64,000 bases of DNA from Streptococcus infantis (GCF_021497965.1 NZ_CP046525.1:1178001-1242000); one strand, 5' to 3'; counted from the stretch's first letter, positions 27,959 through 37,793 are shown. Notes: generated by a model from the sequence alone, not told the origin. Made by a program: numbers and translations.

Positions 27959-27985
27959 CGAGGGAATCCCCTCTGGAGGAATCTA

Positions 27986-28915
27986 ATGAAAAAATTAGGT
28001 GCATTGCTGGTTCTTTGCCTTTCTGTCATTGCTCTTGTAGCATGTTCTACTGGAAAGAAAGATGCAGCTTCTGGACAAAAATTAAAAGTCGTTGCTACAA
28101 ACTCAATTATCGCTGATATCACTAAAAATATCGCTGGAGATAAGATTGATCTTCATAGTATCGTGCCTGTTGGACAAGATCCACACGAGTACGAACCTCT
28201 TCCTGAAGACGTCAAGAAAACGTCTCAAGCCGACTTAATATTCTACAACGGCATCAACCTTGAAACAGGTGGAAATGCCTGGTTTACAAAATTAGTTGAG
28301 AATGCTAAGAAGACCGAAAACAAGGACTACTTTGCTGTCAGTGAAGGCGTTGATGTCATCTACCTAGAAGGCCAAAATGAAAAAGGGAAAGAAGACCCAC
28401 ATGCCTGGCTCAACCTTGAAAATGGGATTATTTATGCGCAAAACATTGCTAAGCAACTAATCGCTAAAGACCCTAACAACAAGGAATTCTACGAAAAGAA
28501 TCTCAAAGAATACACTGAAAAACTAGACAAGCTTGACAAGGAAGCCAAAGAGAAATTTAACGCTATTGATGCTGACAAGAAACTCATCGTAACCAGCGAA
28601 GGATGCTTCAAATACTTCTCTAAAGCTTACGGTGTCCCAAGTGCTTACATCTGGGAAATCAATACTGAAGAAGAAGGAACACCTGACCAAATCAAGACTT
28701 TGGTTGAAAAACTTCGCCAAATGAAAGTTCCATCACTCTTTGTTGAATCCAGTGTCGATGATCGTCCAATGAAGACTGTTTCTAAAGACACAAACATCCC
28801 AATCTATGCTCAAATCTTTACTGACTCAATCGCTGAAGAAGGTAAAGAAGGCGATAGCTACTACAACATGATGAAATATAACCTTGACAAGATTGCTGAA
28901 GGTTTGTCTAAATAA
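27986..28915 (+). CDS. psaA: Manganese-binding lipoprotein
   Basis: A 309-residue surface lipoprotein that captures Mn2+. The signal peptide ends in the lipobox LVAC, with the lipidated cysteine at C20. All four known metal ligands are at the published positions: H67 (DPHEYEP), H139 (EDPHAWL), E205 (TSEGCF) and D280 (IFTDS). RBS GGAGGAATCT precedes the ATG. A terminator follows, so the downstream tpxD is probably read partly from its own promoter or by read-through. Confidence 0.98.
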   Translation: MKKLGALLVLCLSVIALVACSTGKKDAASGQKLKVVATNSIIADITKNIAGDKIDLHSIVPVGQDPHEYEPLPEDVKKTSQADLIFYNGINLETGGNAWFTKLVENAKKTENKDYFAVSEGVDVIYLEGQNEKGKEDPHAWLNLENGIIYAQNIAKQLIAKDPNNKEFYEKNLKEYTEKLDKLDKEAKEKFNAIDADKKLIVTSEGCFKYFSKAYGVPSAYIWEINTEEEGTPDQIKTLVEKLRQMKVPSLFVESSVDDRPMKTVSKDTNIPIYAQIFTDSIAEEGKEGDSYYNMMKYNLDKIAEGLSK

Positions 28916-28922
28916 TTATTTT

Positions 28923-28956
28923 AAAAACGTCAGTCACCACGAATTGGCGTTTTTTA
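28923..28956 (+). terminator. Terminator after psaA
   Basis: AAAACG and CGTTTT close a hairpin followed by TTTATC; the stem is imperfect. Confidence 0.55.
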
Positions 28957-29035
28957 TCTATTTAAATTTCGGTCAAATTATTGGAAGAGTCTGAACATTT
29001 AATGTAAAATGAAAGAAAAAAGATTGGAGTAGCTT

Positions 29036-29530
29036 ATGACTACATTCCTTGGAAATCCTGTAACTTTTACAGGAAAACAACTACAAGTAGGAGACAAGGC
29101 TCTTGACTTCTCTCTAACAACAACTGACCTTTCTAAAAAATCACTGGCTGACTTTGATGGTAAGAAAAAGATTTTGAGTGTCATTCCTTCTATTGACACC
29201 GGCATCTGCTCACTTCAGACTCGTCGATTTAACCAAGAATTGGCCAGCTTAGAAAACACTGTTGTCCTCACTGTTTCTATGGATCTTCCATTCGCTCAAA
29301 AACGTTGGTGTGGGGCAGAAGGAATTGAAAATGCTATCATGCTTTCAGACTACTTCGACCACTCCTTTGGACGAGATTACGCCCTCTTAATCAATGAATG
29401 GCATCTGCTCGCACGCGCGGTTTTTGTTCTCGATACTGACAATATCATACGCTATGTAGAGTACGTGGATAATATCAACAGCGAACCAAACTTTGAAGCA
29501 GCCATCGAAGCAGCTAAGTCTCTTAACTAA
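29036..29530 (+). CDS. tpxD: Thiol peroxidase (TpxD/PsaD)
   Basis: A 164-residue atypical 2-Cys peroxiredoxin of the Tpx group that removes hydrogen peroxide. The peroxidatic cysteine is C58 (SIDTGICS) and the resolving cysteine is C92 (KRWCGAEG). It follows psaA as in pneumococcus, linking manganese uptake with peroxide defence. Normal length. Confidence 0.96.
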   Translation: MTTFLGNPVTFTGKQLQVGDKALDFSLTTTDLSKKSLADFDGKKKILSVIPSIDTGICSLQTRRFNQELASLENTVVLTVSMDLPFAQKRWCGAEGIENAIMLSDYFDHSFGRDYALLINEWHLLARAVFVLDTDNIIRYVEYVDNINSEPNFEAAIEAAKSLN

Positions 29531-29544
29531 AGTAACAAGGCAAT

Positions 29545-29569
29545 AAGCTAGAGAAATCTAGCTTTTTTT
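29545..29569 (+). terminator. tpxD terminator
   Basis: AGCTAGA-GAAA-TCTAGCT followed by TTTTTT; the psaR promoter starts inside the T run. Confidence 0.8.
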
Positions 29570-29577
29570 GGTATACT
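29569..29577 (+). promoter_or_regulatory. psaR -10 element (TGGTATACT)
   Basis: Extended -10 at the 3' edge of the tpxD terminator, 30 bases before the psaR start. Confidence 0.6.
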
Positions 29578-29606
29578 AGATACAGATAATAGACAAGGAA
29601 ATGCGA

Positions 29607-30257
29607 ATGACACCAAATAAAGAAGACTATTTGAAATGTATTTATGAGATTGGCATGGAATTTCCGAAGGTTACCAATAAGGAAATTGCTGCTCGAATGC
29701 AGGTATCTCCTCCAGCTGTAACCGAGATGATCAAGCGCATGCAAGCTGAAAATCTCATTCTTAAAGACAAGAAAAAAGGCTATTTAGTCACTGATATTGG
29801 TTTAAAACTGGTCTCTGAGCTGTATCGTAAACATCGCTTGATTGAGGTTTTCCTGGTACATCATTTAGACTATACCAGTGATCAGATTCATGAGGAAGCT
29901 GAAGTATTAGAACATACCGTTTCAGACTTTTTTGTGGAAAGATTAGAAAGTATGCTAGGATTTCCAAAAACCTGTCCACATGGTGGAACCATACCAGCTA
30001 AGGGAGAGCTTTTAGTGGAAATCAATAACCTTCCTCTGGCGGAAACTAAAGAAGCTGGAACTTATCTTCTGACTCGGGTTCATGATAGCTTTGACCTCCT
30101 CAAATATCTGGAAAAACATGACATCAATATCGGAGACAAGCTTCAAGTTCAACAGTTTGATGACTTCTCTAACACCTTTACTTTGATTCATAAAAATGAA
30201 GAACTCTTGGTAAGTCTAGAAATCGCCAAACAGCTCTATGTTGAAAAACTGAACTAA
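29607..30257 (+). CDS. psaR: Manganese-dependent transcriptional repressor PsaR (DtxR/MntR family)
   Basis: A 216-residue metal-responsive repressor. The N-terminal winged helix (NKEIAARMQVSPPAVTEMIKRM) is followed by the metal-binding dimer domain (HRLIEVFLVHHL, HEEAEVLEH and CPHGG) and a C-terminal FeoA/SH3-like part. The start at 29607 (MTPNKEDYLK) is preferred because AAGGAA sits seven bases before it. It represses psaBCA through the operator at 26331. Confidence 0.95.
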   Translation: MTPNKEDYLKCIYEIGMEFPKVTNKEIAARMQVSPPAVTEMIKRMQAENLILKDKKKGYLVTDIGLKLVSELYRKHRLIEVFLVHHLDYTSDQIHEEAEVLEHTVSDFFVERLESMLGFPKTCPHGGTIPAKGELLVEINNLPLAETKEAGTYLLTRVHDSFDLLKYLEKHDINIGDKLQVQQFDDFSNTFTLIHKNEELLVSLEIAKQLYVEKLN

Positions 30258-30270
30258 ATACGTCACAAAA

Positions 30271-30297
30271 AAACCAAGCATACAAGCTTGGTTTTTT
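30271..30297. terminator. Bidirectional terminator between psaR and dtd
   Basis: AAACCAAGC-ATACAA-GCTTGGTTT with A and T runs. Confidence 0.85.
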
Positions 30298-30298
30298 C

Positions 30299-30742
30299 TT
30301 ATCTATTTTTAGTATCTAGGATAATGGTGACTGGGCCATCATTGACCAGTCCCACCTGCATATCTGCTCCAAAAACTCCCGTCTCAACAGGAACTTCCTT
30401 GGCTAGCTTTTGGTTAAATTCTTGATAGAAGGCCTCAGCCATATCCGGTTTGGCTGCACCTGTAAAGGCTGGACGATTTCCTTTTTTGGTATCCGCAAAC
30501 AGAGTAAACTGTGAGATGGAGAGAATTTCTCCTTGGATATCCTTGACAGATAGGTTCATCTTGCCTTCGGCATCTGAGAAAATCCGCATATTGACAAGTT
30601 TTTTAACTGCATAATCCAAATCTTCTTGCTGGTCTTCAGGTCCAACACCCACTAAGAGCAGGAGCCCCTGTTTGATCTGACCATGAATTCGCCCATCAAT
30701 AGAAACCTGAGCTTCCTTGACGCGCTGAACGATAATTCTCAT
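30299..30742 (-). CDS. dtd: D-aminoacyl-tRNA deacylase
   Basis: A 147-residue enzyme that removes D-amino acids wrongly attached to tRNA. The two active-site motifs SQFTLFAD and [10 protein letters not shown] are present (cis Gly-Pro in the second). Second gene of a rel-dtd operon with a 29-base gap, an order common in Firmicutes. Normal length. Confidence 0.96.
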   Translation of the reverse strand: MRIIVQRVKEAQVSIDGRIHGQIKQGLLLLVGVGPEDQQEDLDYAVKKLVNMRIFSDAEGKMNLSVKDIQGEILSISQFTLFADTKKGNRPAFTGAAKPDMAEAFYQEFNQKLAKEVPVETGVFGADMQVGLVNDGPVTIILDTKNR

Positions 30743-30771
30743 AGAAATCCTTTCTGACTATCTCAACCAAT

Positions 30772-32988
30772 TTAGCCGTTGGTACGTTTGACTGAATAGA
30801 CTTCTGGTACACTCTTAATCTTATCAACCACAGTTGTCAACATTGAAAGGTTAGAAATCCCAAAGGATACATGGATATTAGCAAATTTCATATCCTTGGT
30901 TGGTTGGGCATTAACTGACGAGATATTCTTAGTTGTATTGGATAGGACTTGCAAGATATCATTCAAAAGACCAGAACGGTTGAGTCCATAGATATCGATA
31001 TGAGCCATATATTCCTTGCTTGAGAATTGGTCTTCCCATTCAACATCTAGCAAACGTTGCTCATAGTTTTCCTGTGAACGAAGGTTCATACAGTCCACAC
31101 GATGGATGGCAACACCACGACCTTTGGTAATATAACCAACGATATCATCACCTGGAACAGGGTTACAACATTTAGCAATCCGGACCAAGAGCCCAGAAGC
31201 ACCTTGGATGACAACTCCACCCTCATGCTTCACCTTAAGCGTATCCTTGTTCTCTACTTTTACTTCGCCACCCTTGACCAGTTCTTCTGCTTCTGCCTTA
31301 GCCTTGGCACGCTCTTCTTCACGACGTTCTTTTTCCGTCAAACGGTTAAAGACGGTAATGGCTCCGATTTCTCCAAAACCAATGGCTGCAAAAAGGGCTT
31401 CTTCTGTCTTGTAGCTGGTTTTTTGAAGGACTTCATCCATGTGGCGCTTGTCCATGAATTTATTAGCCACATAGCCATTTTCTTGGAGCTGACTAATCAG
31501 CATTTCACGGCCTTTATTGATGGACAATTCTTTATCTTGGTTTTTAAAGAACTGACGAATTTTGTTACGGGCCTTGCTGGTTTTAACCATGTTGAGCCAG
31601 TCACGGCTTGGTCCAAATGAATTTGGATTGGTGATGATTTCAACCTGGTCACCCGTTTTTAACTTAGTCGTCAACGGAACCATACGGCCATTAACCTTGG
31701 CACCAGTTGCTTTTTCCCCGATCTTTGTATGAATCTCATAAGCAAAGTCAATCGGTCCAGAATCCTTTGGAAGAGAACGAACCGCTCCATCTGGAGTAAA
31801 GACATAAATCTCCTCAGCCAGATAGTTTTCTTTGACAGTATCTACAAATTCCTTGGCATCATCCGCCTGGTCTTGGAGTTCCATCATCTCCTTGATCCAG
31901 TTCATCCCGATAGCAGATTCCTTGCTATTAACCTGACCTTTGATTCCTTTTTTGTAGGCCCAGTGAGCCGCAACCCCGTACTCAGCAACCTCGTGCATTT
32001 CCTTGGTACGAATCTGGAACTCAATCGGCCCTTTTGGTCCATAAACAGTCGTATGGATAGACTGGTAACCATTGGCCTTACGATTGGCAATATAATCCTT
32101 GAAACGGCCTGGCATTGGTTTCCATAGTTCATGAACGTAACCCAACATGGCGTAAACATCACTCTGAGTGTCTAAGATACAGCGAATGGCAATCAGGTCA
32201 TAGATTTCCTCAAATCGTTTTTTCTTGTCCTGCATCTTGCGATAGATAGAGTAGATATGCTTTGGACGGCCATAGATTTTTCCTGTAAGGTGGCGCTCAG
32301 ATGAATATTCCTCAAGCTTCGTCACAACTTCATCGACCAAGGCTTCACGTTCTTGACGTTTTTCCTTCATCATGTGACTAATCTTGTAAAATTCAGTTGG
32401 ATTGAGATAGCGGAAAGAGAGATCTTCCAGTTCCCACTTCACACTTGAAATCCCCAAACGATGAGCAAGTGGTGCATAGATTTCCATTGTTTCTCTAGAA
32501 ATACGCTCTTGCTTGTCCTTACGAAGATGCTTGAGAGTGCGCATATTGTGCAGGCGGTCAGAGAGTTTTACCAAGATAACACGGATATCCTCAGACATGG
32601 CCATGAGCATCTTGCGGTGATTCTCGGCCAATTGCTCCTCAAAAGATTTATACTCGACCTTACCAAGTTTGGTAACACCGTCTACAATCACTCGAACATC
32701 ATGTCCAAACTCACGCTCTAAGTCATCCAAAGTAGCATCTGTGTCTTCTACCACGTCATGCAAAAAACCACAGGCAACAGTGACAGCGTCCAGCTTGAGC
32801 TTGGCTAAAATACCTGCTACCTGAATAGGGTGGATAATGTAGGGCTCGCCCGATTTACGATACTGCCCACTATGACATTCTACAGCGTAAACCAAGGCCT
32901 TGTGTACAAAAGCCACATCTTCTTTCGATAAATATTGTTGCGTTAAAGCGACGACTTCATCGCCTGAATAAATTACTTCTTTTGGCAT
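30772..32988 (-). CDS. rel: Bifunctional (p)ppGpp synthetase/hydrolase (Rel)
   Basis: A 738-residue stringent-response enzyme. The N-terminal HD hydrolase has H53 and H77-D78 (FLHDVVEDTD), so it should degrade ppGpp; the synthetase domain follows (YQSIHTTVYGP, and EFQIRT). The regulatory half has a TGS domain (VFTPDGAVRSLPKDSGPIDFAY), a conserved-cysteine region (AKCCNPVPGDDIVGYIT) and a C-terminal ACT domain. Length fits long RSH proteins of Gram-positives. Confidence 0.97.
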   Translation of the reverse strand: MPKEVIYSGDEVVALTQQYLSKEDVAFVHKALVYAVECHSGQYRKSGEPYIIHPIQVAGILAKLKLDAVTVACGFLHDVVEDTDATLDDLEREFGHDVRVIVDGVTKLGKVEYKSFEEQLAENHRKMLMAMSEDIRVILVKLSDRLHNMRTLKHLRKDKQERISRETMEIYAPLAHRLGISSVKWELEDLSFRYLNPTEFYKISHMMKEKRQEREALVDEVVTKLEEYSSERHLTGKIYGRPKHIYSIYRKMQDKKKRFEEIYDLIAIRCILDTQSDVYAMLGYVHELWKPMPGRFKDYIANRKANGYQSIHTTVYGPKGPIEFQIRTKEMHEVAEYGVAAHWAYKKGIKGQVNSKESAIGMNWIKEMMELQDQADDAKEFVDTVKENYLAEEIYVFTPDGAVRSLPKDSGPIDFAYEIHTKIGEKATGAKVNGRMVPLTTKLKTGDQVEIITNPNSFGPSRDWLNMVKTSKARNKIRQFFKNQDKELSINKGREMLISQLQENGYVANKFMDKRHMDEVLQKTSYKTEEALFAAIGFGEIGAITVFNRLTEKERREEERAKAKAEAEELVKGGEVKVENKDTLKVKHEGGVVIQGASGLLVRIAKCCNPVPGDDIVGYITKGRGVAIHRVDCMNLRSQENYEQRLLDVEWEDQFSSKEYMAHIDIYGLNRSGLLNDILQVLSNTTKNISSVNAQPTKDMKFANIHVSFGISNLSMLTTVVDKIKSVPEVYSVKRTNG

Positions 32989-33069
32989 GCATACTCTCCA
33001 GTTCTTCCTACCATTTTAACACTTTTTGGTCAATATGAAAACTAGAAGAACCTAGAGCTTTATAAGAAA

Positions 33070-33098
33070 AACACTGCTAGAAAATTTCTAGCAGTGTT
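33070..33098 (-). terminator. msmK terminator
   Basis: AACACTGCTAGAAA and TTTCTAGCAGTGTT pair perfectly; on the minus strand TTTCTT follows. Confidence 0.85.
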
Positions 33099-33115
33099 TG
33101 ATCATTTCTTATATC

Positions 33116-34246
33116 TTAGTAAACTGTTTTTTCAGTTTCTACATCGAAGAAGTGTGCTTTGTTTAGGTCAAATCCAAGTTCAACTGTTGCACCTGCTTGC
33201 AAGTAGTCACGTGCATCAACTTTAGCAACGAATTCATCTTTACCAACTTGGCAGTATAGGTGAGATTCTGAACCAAGCAATTCTGATACAGAGATAGTTG
33301 CTTTCACAACTGATTCTGGGAATGTTTCAAGGAAAGCAGGTTCTGCGTTCACGTCTTCTGGACGGATACCGAAGATCAATTCTTTACCTTCGTAACCTTT
33401 TTCACGAAGAACTTTCAAAGCACCTTCTGGAACTTTCAAGTTAAAGGCGTCACCAACGATGTGGTCACCGATCAATTTTACGTTGATGAAGTTCATAGCT
33501 GGGCTTCCGATGAATCCTGCTACGAATTTGTTAACTGGGTTTTTGTAAACTTCTTGAGGAGTACCGATTTGTTCAACACGTCCGATAGTACCAGTACCAG
33601 CAGGGTTTTTAGTAGCTGACATGATAACGATACGGTCTGCAAGTGTCATCGCTTCAGTTTGGTCGTGAGTTACGTAGATAGTTGTAGCTCCAATACGACG
33701 GTGGATTTTAGCGATTTCAGCACGCATTGATACACGAAGTTTTGCGTCCAAGTTTGACAAAGGCTCGTCCATCAAGAACACTTTTGCATCACGGACGATG
33801 GCACGACCCATGGCAACACGTTGACGTTGACCACCTGAAAGGTCAGCTGGTTTACGATCCAAGAATTCTTTCAAACCAAGAATTTCTGCTGCTTCTTGTA
33901 CACGTTTGTCGATGTCTTCTTTGCTGTATTTACGCAATTTCAAACCGAAAGCCATGTTATCGTATACAGTCATGTGTGGGTAAAGAGCGTAGTTTTGGAA
34001 TACCATGGCAATGTCACGGTCTTTTGGAGCTACGTCGTTGACAACCACACCATCGATAGATGCAGTACCTTCTGTGATGTCTTCAAGACCGGCAATCATA
34101 CGAAGAGTAGTTGATTTACCACATCCTGAAGGTCCTACGAAAACGATAAATTCTTTGTCTTTGATGTCCAAGTTGAAGTCTTCAACTGAGTAGTGTTCGC
34201 TATTTGGATATTTTTTGTAAATGTTTTGAAGATTTAATTCTACCAT
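33116..34246 (-). CDS. msmK: Multiple-sugar ABC transporter ATPase MsmK
   Basis: A 376-residue ATPase that energises several carbohydrate importers. Walker A GPSGCGKST, signature LSGGQRQRVAMGRAI and Walker B VFLMDEPLSNLD are clear, and a C-terminal TOBE/regulatory domain starts near residue 240 (FIGSPAMNF, FGIRPEDV). No permease or binding protein lies next to it, as for the shared MsmK of pneumococcus that serves several transporters. A cre-like site overlaps its promoter. Confidence 0.95.
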   Translation of the reverse strand: MVELNLQNIYKKYPNSEHYSVEDFNLDIKDKEFIVFVGPSGCGKSTTLRMIAGLEDITEGTASIDGVVVNDVAPKDRDIAMVFQNYALYPHMTVYDNMAFGLKLRKYSKEDIDKRVQEAAEILGLKEFLDRKPADLSGGQRQRVAMGRAIVRDAKVFLMDEPLSNLDAKLRVSMRAEIAKIHRRIGATTIYVTHDQTEAMTLADRIVIMSATKNPAGTGTIGRVEQIGTPQEVYKNPVNKFVAGFIGSPAMNFINVKLIGDHIVGDAFNLKVPEGALKVLREKGYEGKELIFGIRPEDVNAEPAFLETFPESVVKATISVSELLGSESHLYCQVGKDEFVAKVDARDYLQAGATVELGFDLNKAHFFDVETEKTVY

Positions 34247-34278
34247 TTCGGTGAACTCCTTTTAATTTTGATAGTTTT

Positions 34279-34300
34279 ATTATAAATGAAAACGCTTTAC
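34279..34300 (-). promoter_or_regulatory. msmK -10 element and cre-like CcpA site
   Basis: On the minus strand a -10 TATAAT (34279-34284) is adjoined by TGAAAACGCTTTAC on the + strand (34287-34300). The core AAAACGCTTT is cre-like, although the outer bases deviate from the consensus. CcpA binding would repress msmK in glucose. Confidence 0.5.
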
Positions 34301-34332
34301 ATTTCTATGGCAAGGTGACCAAAAAAATAAAA

Positions 34333-34359
34333 AAGTTCTGTGCAACTTGCACAAAACTT
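34333..34359 (-). terminator. Terminator of the pnp-cysS-mrnC operon
   Basis: On the minus strand AAGTTTTGTGCAAGTTGCACAGAACTT pairs end to end, followed by TTTTATTTTTTT. It overlaps the stop codon of the HTH gene. Confidence 0.8.
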
Positions 34360-35228
34360 TAAATAATATCTGGTAAAATCAACTGATAACACAAGGTCAA
34401 ATCTGTCAATTCTTTCAACTGAAGCCCCGTCAATTCTTCCCATTTATCAATCTTGTATTGGAGAGAATTGCGGTGCAAATAGAGTTGCTGGGCTGTTTTA
34501 GTCAGGACTGCACTGTTTTCCCATAGTGAGAGAATGATTTCCTGAATCTGATCCTGATCCAAAATCATTTGGTGTAGATATTCTTTGATAAGACCTAAAT
34601 CCACCATTCTTTCACCGACACTCCAAAGGTAAAGTTGAGAAAACGTATGGAATCCTTGATGGCCTTGACGCCACCAGTTCTTAAACAAGTCACGTTCTGC
34701 TTTGATCAAGTCTGGCAGCGCCTGATGGCCAGTTTGTGACCATACCTGACCAAGCATGATGGACAAACGCACCCCAAAGTCGTATTCTACGGCTTCCAAG
34801 GTATCCATCAAGATTGAGCGAACTGAGGTATACTTGTCCTGTTGGAGAACAAAAAGGTAATCCTGAGCTCCAACCTGAAGCACTGTCTCGCAATTAGGAA
34901 AGAGGGTTTTCATCATATCCAACCAAGAAATCAAGTTCTCCTGTTGATAATAAGAAAGGTGACAATAAACAATCTGTAGCTTTTTAAAGCTCTGCGGGGC
35001 TTGTCCCTTGCCCTCAATCAAATAGCTATGCCAGGGATTTAAAGAGATAGTTTGTTCTTGCTGAGTTAAGAGAGCCACCAACTGTTTCTCACGTTCACTA
35101 AGTCCAGCTTCCTCTAGTAAAACCCACTGATTTGAGGATACTGGAAGCGTCAGATAGCCTTCCTTGTCGACTGGTTGGTCTACGATTTGAGCTTGTGGAA
35201 ACCAATCTAGTAATTCTTTTGCAATCAT
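34359..35228 (-). CDS. PucR/CdaR-type helix-turn-helix protein
   Basis: A 289-residue protein whose C-terminus (about 235-285: AVLTKTAQQLYLHRNSLQYK, then IDKWEELTGLQLKELTDLT) matches the PucR/CdaR helix-turn-helix. The rest shows no ligand domain that I can name; a GGDEF-like or V4R-like fold is possible in the middle. Its start lies three bases after the mrnC stop, so it is the last gene of the pnp-cysE-cysS-mrnC operon. It faces msmK and could regulate it, but that is only position. Confidence 0.75.
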   Translation of the reverse strand: MIAKELLDWFPQAQIVDQPVDKEGYLTLPVSSNQWVLLEEAGLSEREKQLVALLTQQEQTISLNPWHSYLIEGKGQAPQSFKKLQIVYCHLSYYQQENLISWLDMMKTLFPNCETVLQVGAQDYLFVLQQDKYTSVRSILMDTLEAVEYDFGVRLSIMLGQVWSQTGHQALPDLIKAERDLFKNWWRQGHQGFHTFSQLYLWSVGERMVDLGLIKEYLHQMILDQDQIQEIILSLWENSAVLTKTAQQLYLHRNSLQYKIDKWEELTGLQLKELTDLTLCYQLILPDII

Positions 35229-35231
35229 TTC

Positions 35232-35618
35232 CTAGCCCTCCACTTTTTGAATACACCAAGAAATCAAGGTTTCTAGGCGCTCCACATTTTCGGTCATATG
35301 AAGATAACCCATGACCGCTTCAAATCCCGTAGACATGCGATAGGTCACCACATCCGCATTTTTTGCCTTGGTATGACTATTGGTATTGCGACCCCGTTTG
35401 TAGATTTCTTCCTCTTTTTCCGTTAGGACTTCTTCTTCCAACATGAGGGAAATCAAGCGAGCCTGAGCCCTGGCCGACACATACTTGGTTGCCTCTTGGT
35501 GGAGTTTATTGGGTTTGGTCATGCCTTTGAGGATGAGATGGCGACGGATATACATAGAATAAACCGCATCACCTTCAAAGGCTAGAGCAATCCCGTTAAT
35601 GAGATTGACATCAATCAC
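35232..35618 (-). CDS. mrnC: Mini-ribonuclease III
   Basis: A 128-residue RNase III-like nuclease without a double-stranded RNA-binding domain. It trims the ends of 23S rRNA precursor in Firmicutes. The RNase III signature is ALAFEGDAVYSMYIRRHL, with acidic residues E15 and D17, and a second acidic stretch, EEEIYKRGRNTNS, follows. It overlaps cysS by eight bases, the usual arrangement. Confidence 0.95.
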   Translation of the reverse strand: MIDVNLINGIALAFEGDAVYSMYIRRHLILKGMTKPNKLHQEATKYVSARAQARLISLMLEEEVLTEKEEEIYKRGRNTNSHTKAKNADVVTYRMSTGFEAVMGYLHMTENVERLETLISWCIQKVEG

Positions 35619-36954
35619 GAGTCCACCTCACTCCATCCTTTGTATCAAGCAACTTAATCCCTTGTGCTGCTAGTTGGTCACGGATTTGGTCTGCTGTCGC
35701 AAAGTCACGATTGGCACGCGCTTCTTGGCGTTTTTGAATCAAAGCTTCAATCTCTTCATCCAAAACTTCCTCAACAAAGACAACTCCAAAGACTTCCAAC
35801 ATGGCTGCAAGAGTTTCCTTAACACTTGCATCATAGTTACCTGAGTTGATCCATTTGGCCATTTCAAAGACAACTGTGATTCCATTAGCTGTATTGAAAT
35901 CCTCATCCATTGCTGCTACAAACTTATCTTTAAAAGCTTGCAACTCCCCCGCATCTACAGTCCCAGTAAATGGTTGTTCATAGGTGTTTTTTAGATACTT
36001 GAGATTGGTCTCGGCATCACGCACTGCTTTTTCTGTAAAGTTGATAGGTTTGCGGTAGTGTTGAGTCGCAAAGAAGAAACGTAGTACTTGCCCATCGATC
36101 GTTTCGAGGGCATCGTGTACTGTAATGAAGTTCCCCAAAGACTTAGACATCTTGACATTGTCGATATTGACAAAACCATTGTGCATCCAGTAATTGGCGA
36201 AGGTCTTACCTGTCTTGGCTTCTGACTGGGCAATTTCGTTGGTGTGGTGTGGAAACTCAAGGTCAGCACCACCACCGTGAATATCGATGGTATCTCCTAA
36301 AATCTCAGTTGACATGACTGAACACTCGATGTGCCAGCCTGGGCGACCTGATCCCCATGGGCTATCCCAAGAAATCTCACCTGGTTTAGCAGCTTTCCAG
36401 AGGGCAAAGTCGACTGGATTTTCCTTGCGAGCCGTTTCTTCATCTGTGCGACCTGAAGCTCCTAACTCCAAGTCTTCCAAGGTTTTATTGGCCAACTTAG
36501 CATAGTTGTGGGATTTTTCTACACGGAAATAGACATCCCCTTGACTCTCATAGGCAAAGCCTTTTTCGATCAAATCTTCCACAAAGCGGATGATATCAGA
36601 CATAAACTCTACAACACGTGGATGGCGAGTTGCAGGCTTCACTCCAAGAGCCGTCACGTCTTCACGAAAAGCCGCGATATACTTGTCCGCTACTTCCTGA
36701 GGTGTGATGCCTTCTTCCTTAGCACGATTGATAATCTTATCATCCACATCCGTAAAGTTAGAAATATAGGCAACCTCATAGCCACGATACTCAAAGTAGC
36801 GACGAATGGTATCGAAGGCTACTGTCGAACGGGCATTCCCAACGTGGATATAATTGTATACAGTTGGCCCACAGACATACATCTTAACCTTGCCGTCCTC
36901 GATTGGGACAAATTCTCGCAAATCACGAGACATAGTGTCATAGATTTTAATCAC
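35611..36954 (-). CDS. cysS: Cysteinyl-tRNA synthetase
   Basis: A 447-residue class I synthetase that charges tRNA-Cys. The HIGH-type motif is HVGN (37-40) and the second motif is KMSKS (268-272). Zinc ligands C28, C211, H236 and E240 are visible. Part of the operon with cysE, which makes the cysteine precursor O-acetylserine, so cysteine supply and use are joined. Confidence 0.98.
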   Translation of the reverse strand: MIKIYDTMSRDLREFVPIEDGKVKMYVCGPTVYNYIHVGNARSTVAFDTIRRYFEYRGYEVAYISNFTDVDDKIINRAKEEGITPQEVADKYIAAFREDVTALGVKPATRHPRVVEFMSDIIRFVEDLIEKGFAYESQGDVYFRVEKSHNYAKLANKTLEDLELGASGRTDEETARKENPVDFALWKAAKPGEISWDSPWGSGRPGWHIECSVMSTEILGDTIDIHGGGADLEFPHHTNEIAQSEAKTGKTFANYWMHNGFVNIDNVKMSKSLGNFITVHDALETIDGQVLRFFFATQHYRKPINFTEKAVRDAETNLKYLKNTYEQPFTGTVDAGELQAFKDKFVAAMDEDFNTANGITVVFEMAKWINSGNYDASVKETLAAMLEVFGVVFVEEVLDEEIEALIQKRQEARANRDFATADQIRDQLAAQGIKLLDTKDGVRWTRD

Positions 36955-36997
36955 TCACTGACTCCTTTCTCTTTCTTGTTTATCGTAAAGAGTAGTT

Positions 36998-37759
36998 TCA
37001 ATCCAGCTCTCTGGCAATTACTAAGGCTATCTCAAAGAAAGTCATAGCATCTGCTTTTCTTTCTTCGCGTCTGGCATCCCACTCATGATTATGATGGTCG
37101 ACATAGTCAGCTGTATAGAAAAATTGATAGACCTTGGCTTGTCGATATTGGGCCCAGGCCATGATAGCCGAAGCTTCCATATCTACAACTCTAGCTCCTG
37201 CTTCAAGTCTTCGTTTGACCTTAGCAGCTGTCTCACGATAGAAGGCATCTGTGGTCCAAGACTTTGTTCGAATATGCTCAACACCAGCTTTATCCAAGGC
37301 GTTTTCCATAGTTAAGAGTAGAGATCGCTCATAGGCTATTTCATCACTTGCTGGAGCATAGTGATAACTAGTACCTTCATCACGTAAAGCCGAACTTGGT
37401 AGGATAATCTTATCTGCTTGAATAGACCGGTCTAGAACTCCGCAAGATCCCAAAACAATAAAGTTCTTAAATCCTCTTGCTTTTAGTTCTTCTAAGAGTC
37501 CAACAACCATTGGAGCTCCAATAGTAGCCATAGAAACTGCTACCTTACTCCCATCTTTTTCATAGATATACCATGGCAGTTTGCCATTTAGATTGGTAAG
37601 ATAGCCACCTTCGTAGACACCATCTATCTGCTTTACTCGTTCAAGGATTTCTCCATTAAAAGACAAGATAATGGTATCACAAACTTCTCCACCACTAAGG
37701 AGGCTTCGATCAGTTGGCTCGATAACAGCAGGTACATTTTCAAATTCTTCTAATAGCAT
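36998..37759 (-). CDS. Nucleoside phosphorylase (uridine phosphorylase family)
   Basis: A 253-residue enzyme of the PNP/UDP phosphorylase family that splits nucleosides with phosphate. Family blocks are IGAPMVVGLLEELKARG, GSCGVLD (phosphate/base region) and VVDMEASAIMAWAQ (the MEx(S/A) ribose-binding motif). Base preference cannot be read, although the family resembles uridine phosphorylase. It is inserted between cysE and cysS in the operon, which is not the order I remember in pneumococcus. Confidence 0.85.
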   Translation of the reverse strand: MLLEEFENVPAVIEPTDRSLLSGGEVCDTIILSFNGEILERVKQIDGVYEGGYLTNLNGKLPWYIYEKDGSKVAVSMATIGAPMVVGLLEELKARGFKNFIVLGSCGVLDRSIQADKIILPSSALRDEGTSYHYAPASDEIAYERSLLLTMENALDKAGVEHIRTKSWTTDAFYRETAAKVKRRLEAGARVVDMEASAIMAWAQYRQAKVYQFFYTADYVDHHNHEWDARREERKADAMTFFEIALVIARELD

Positions 37760-37793
37760 CGACCTAACCTCCTAATTAACGAATCACTTCTCC

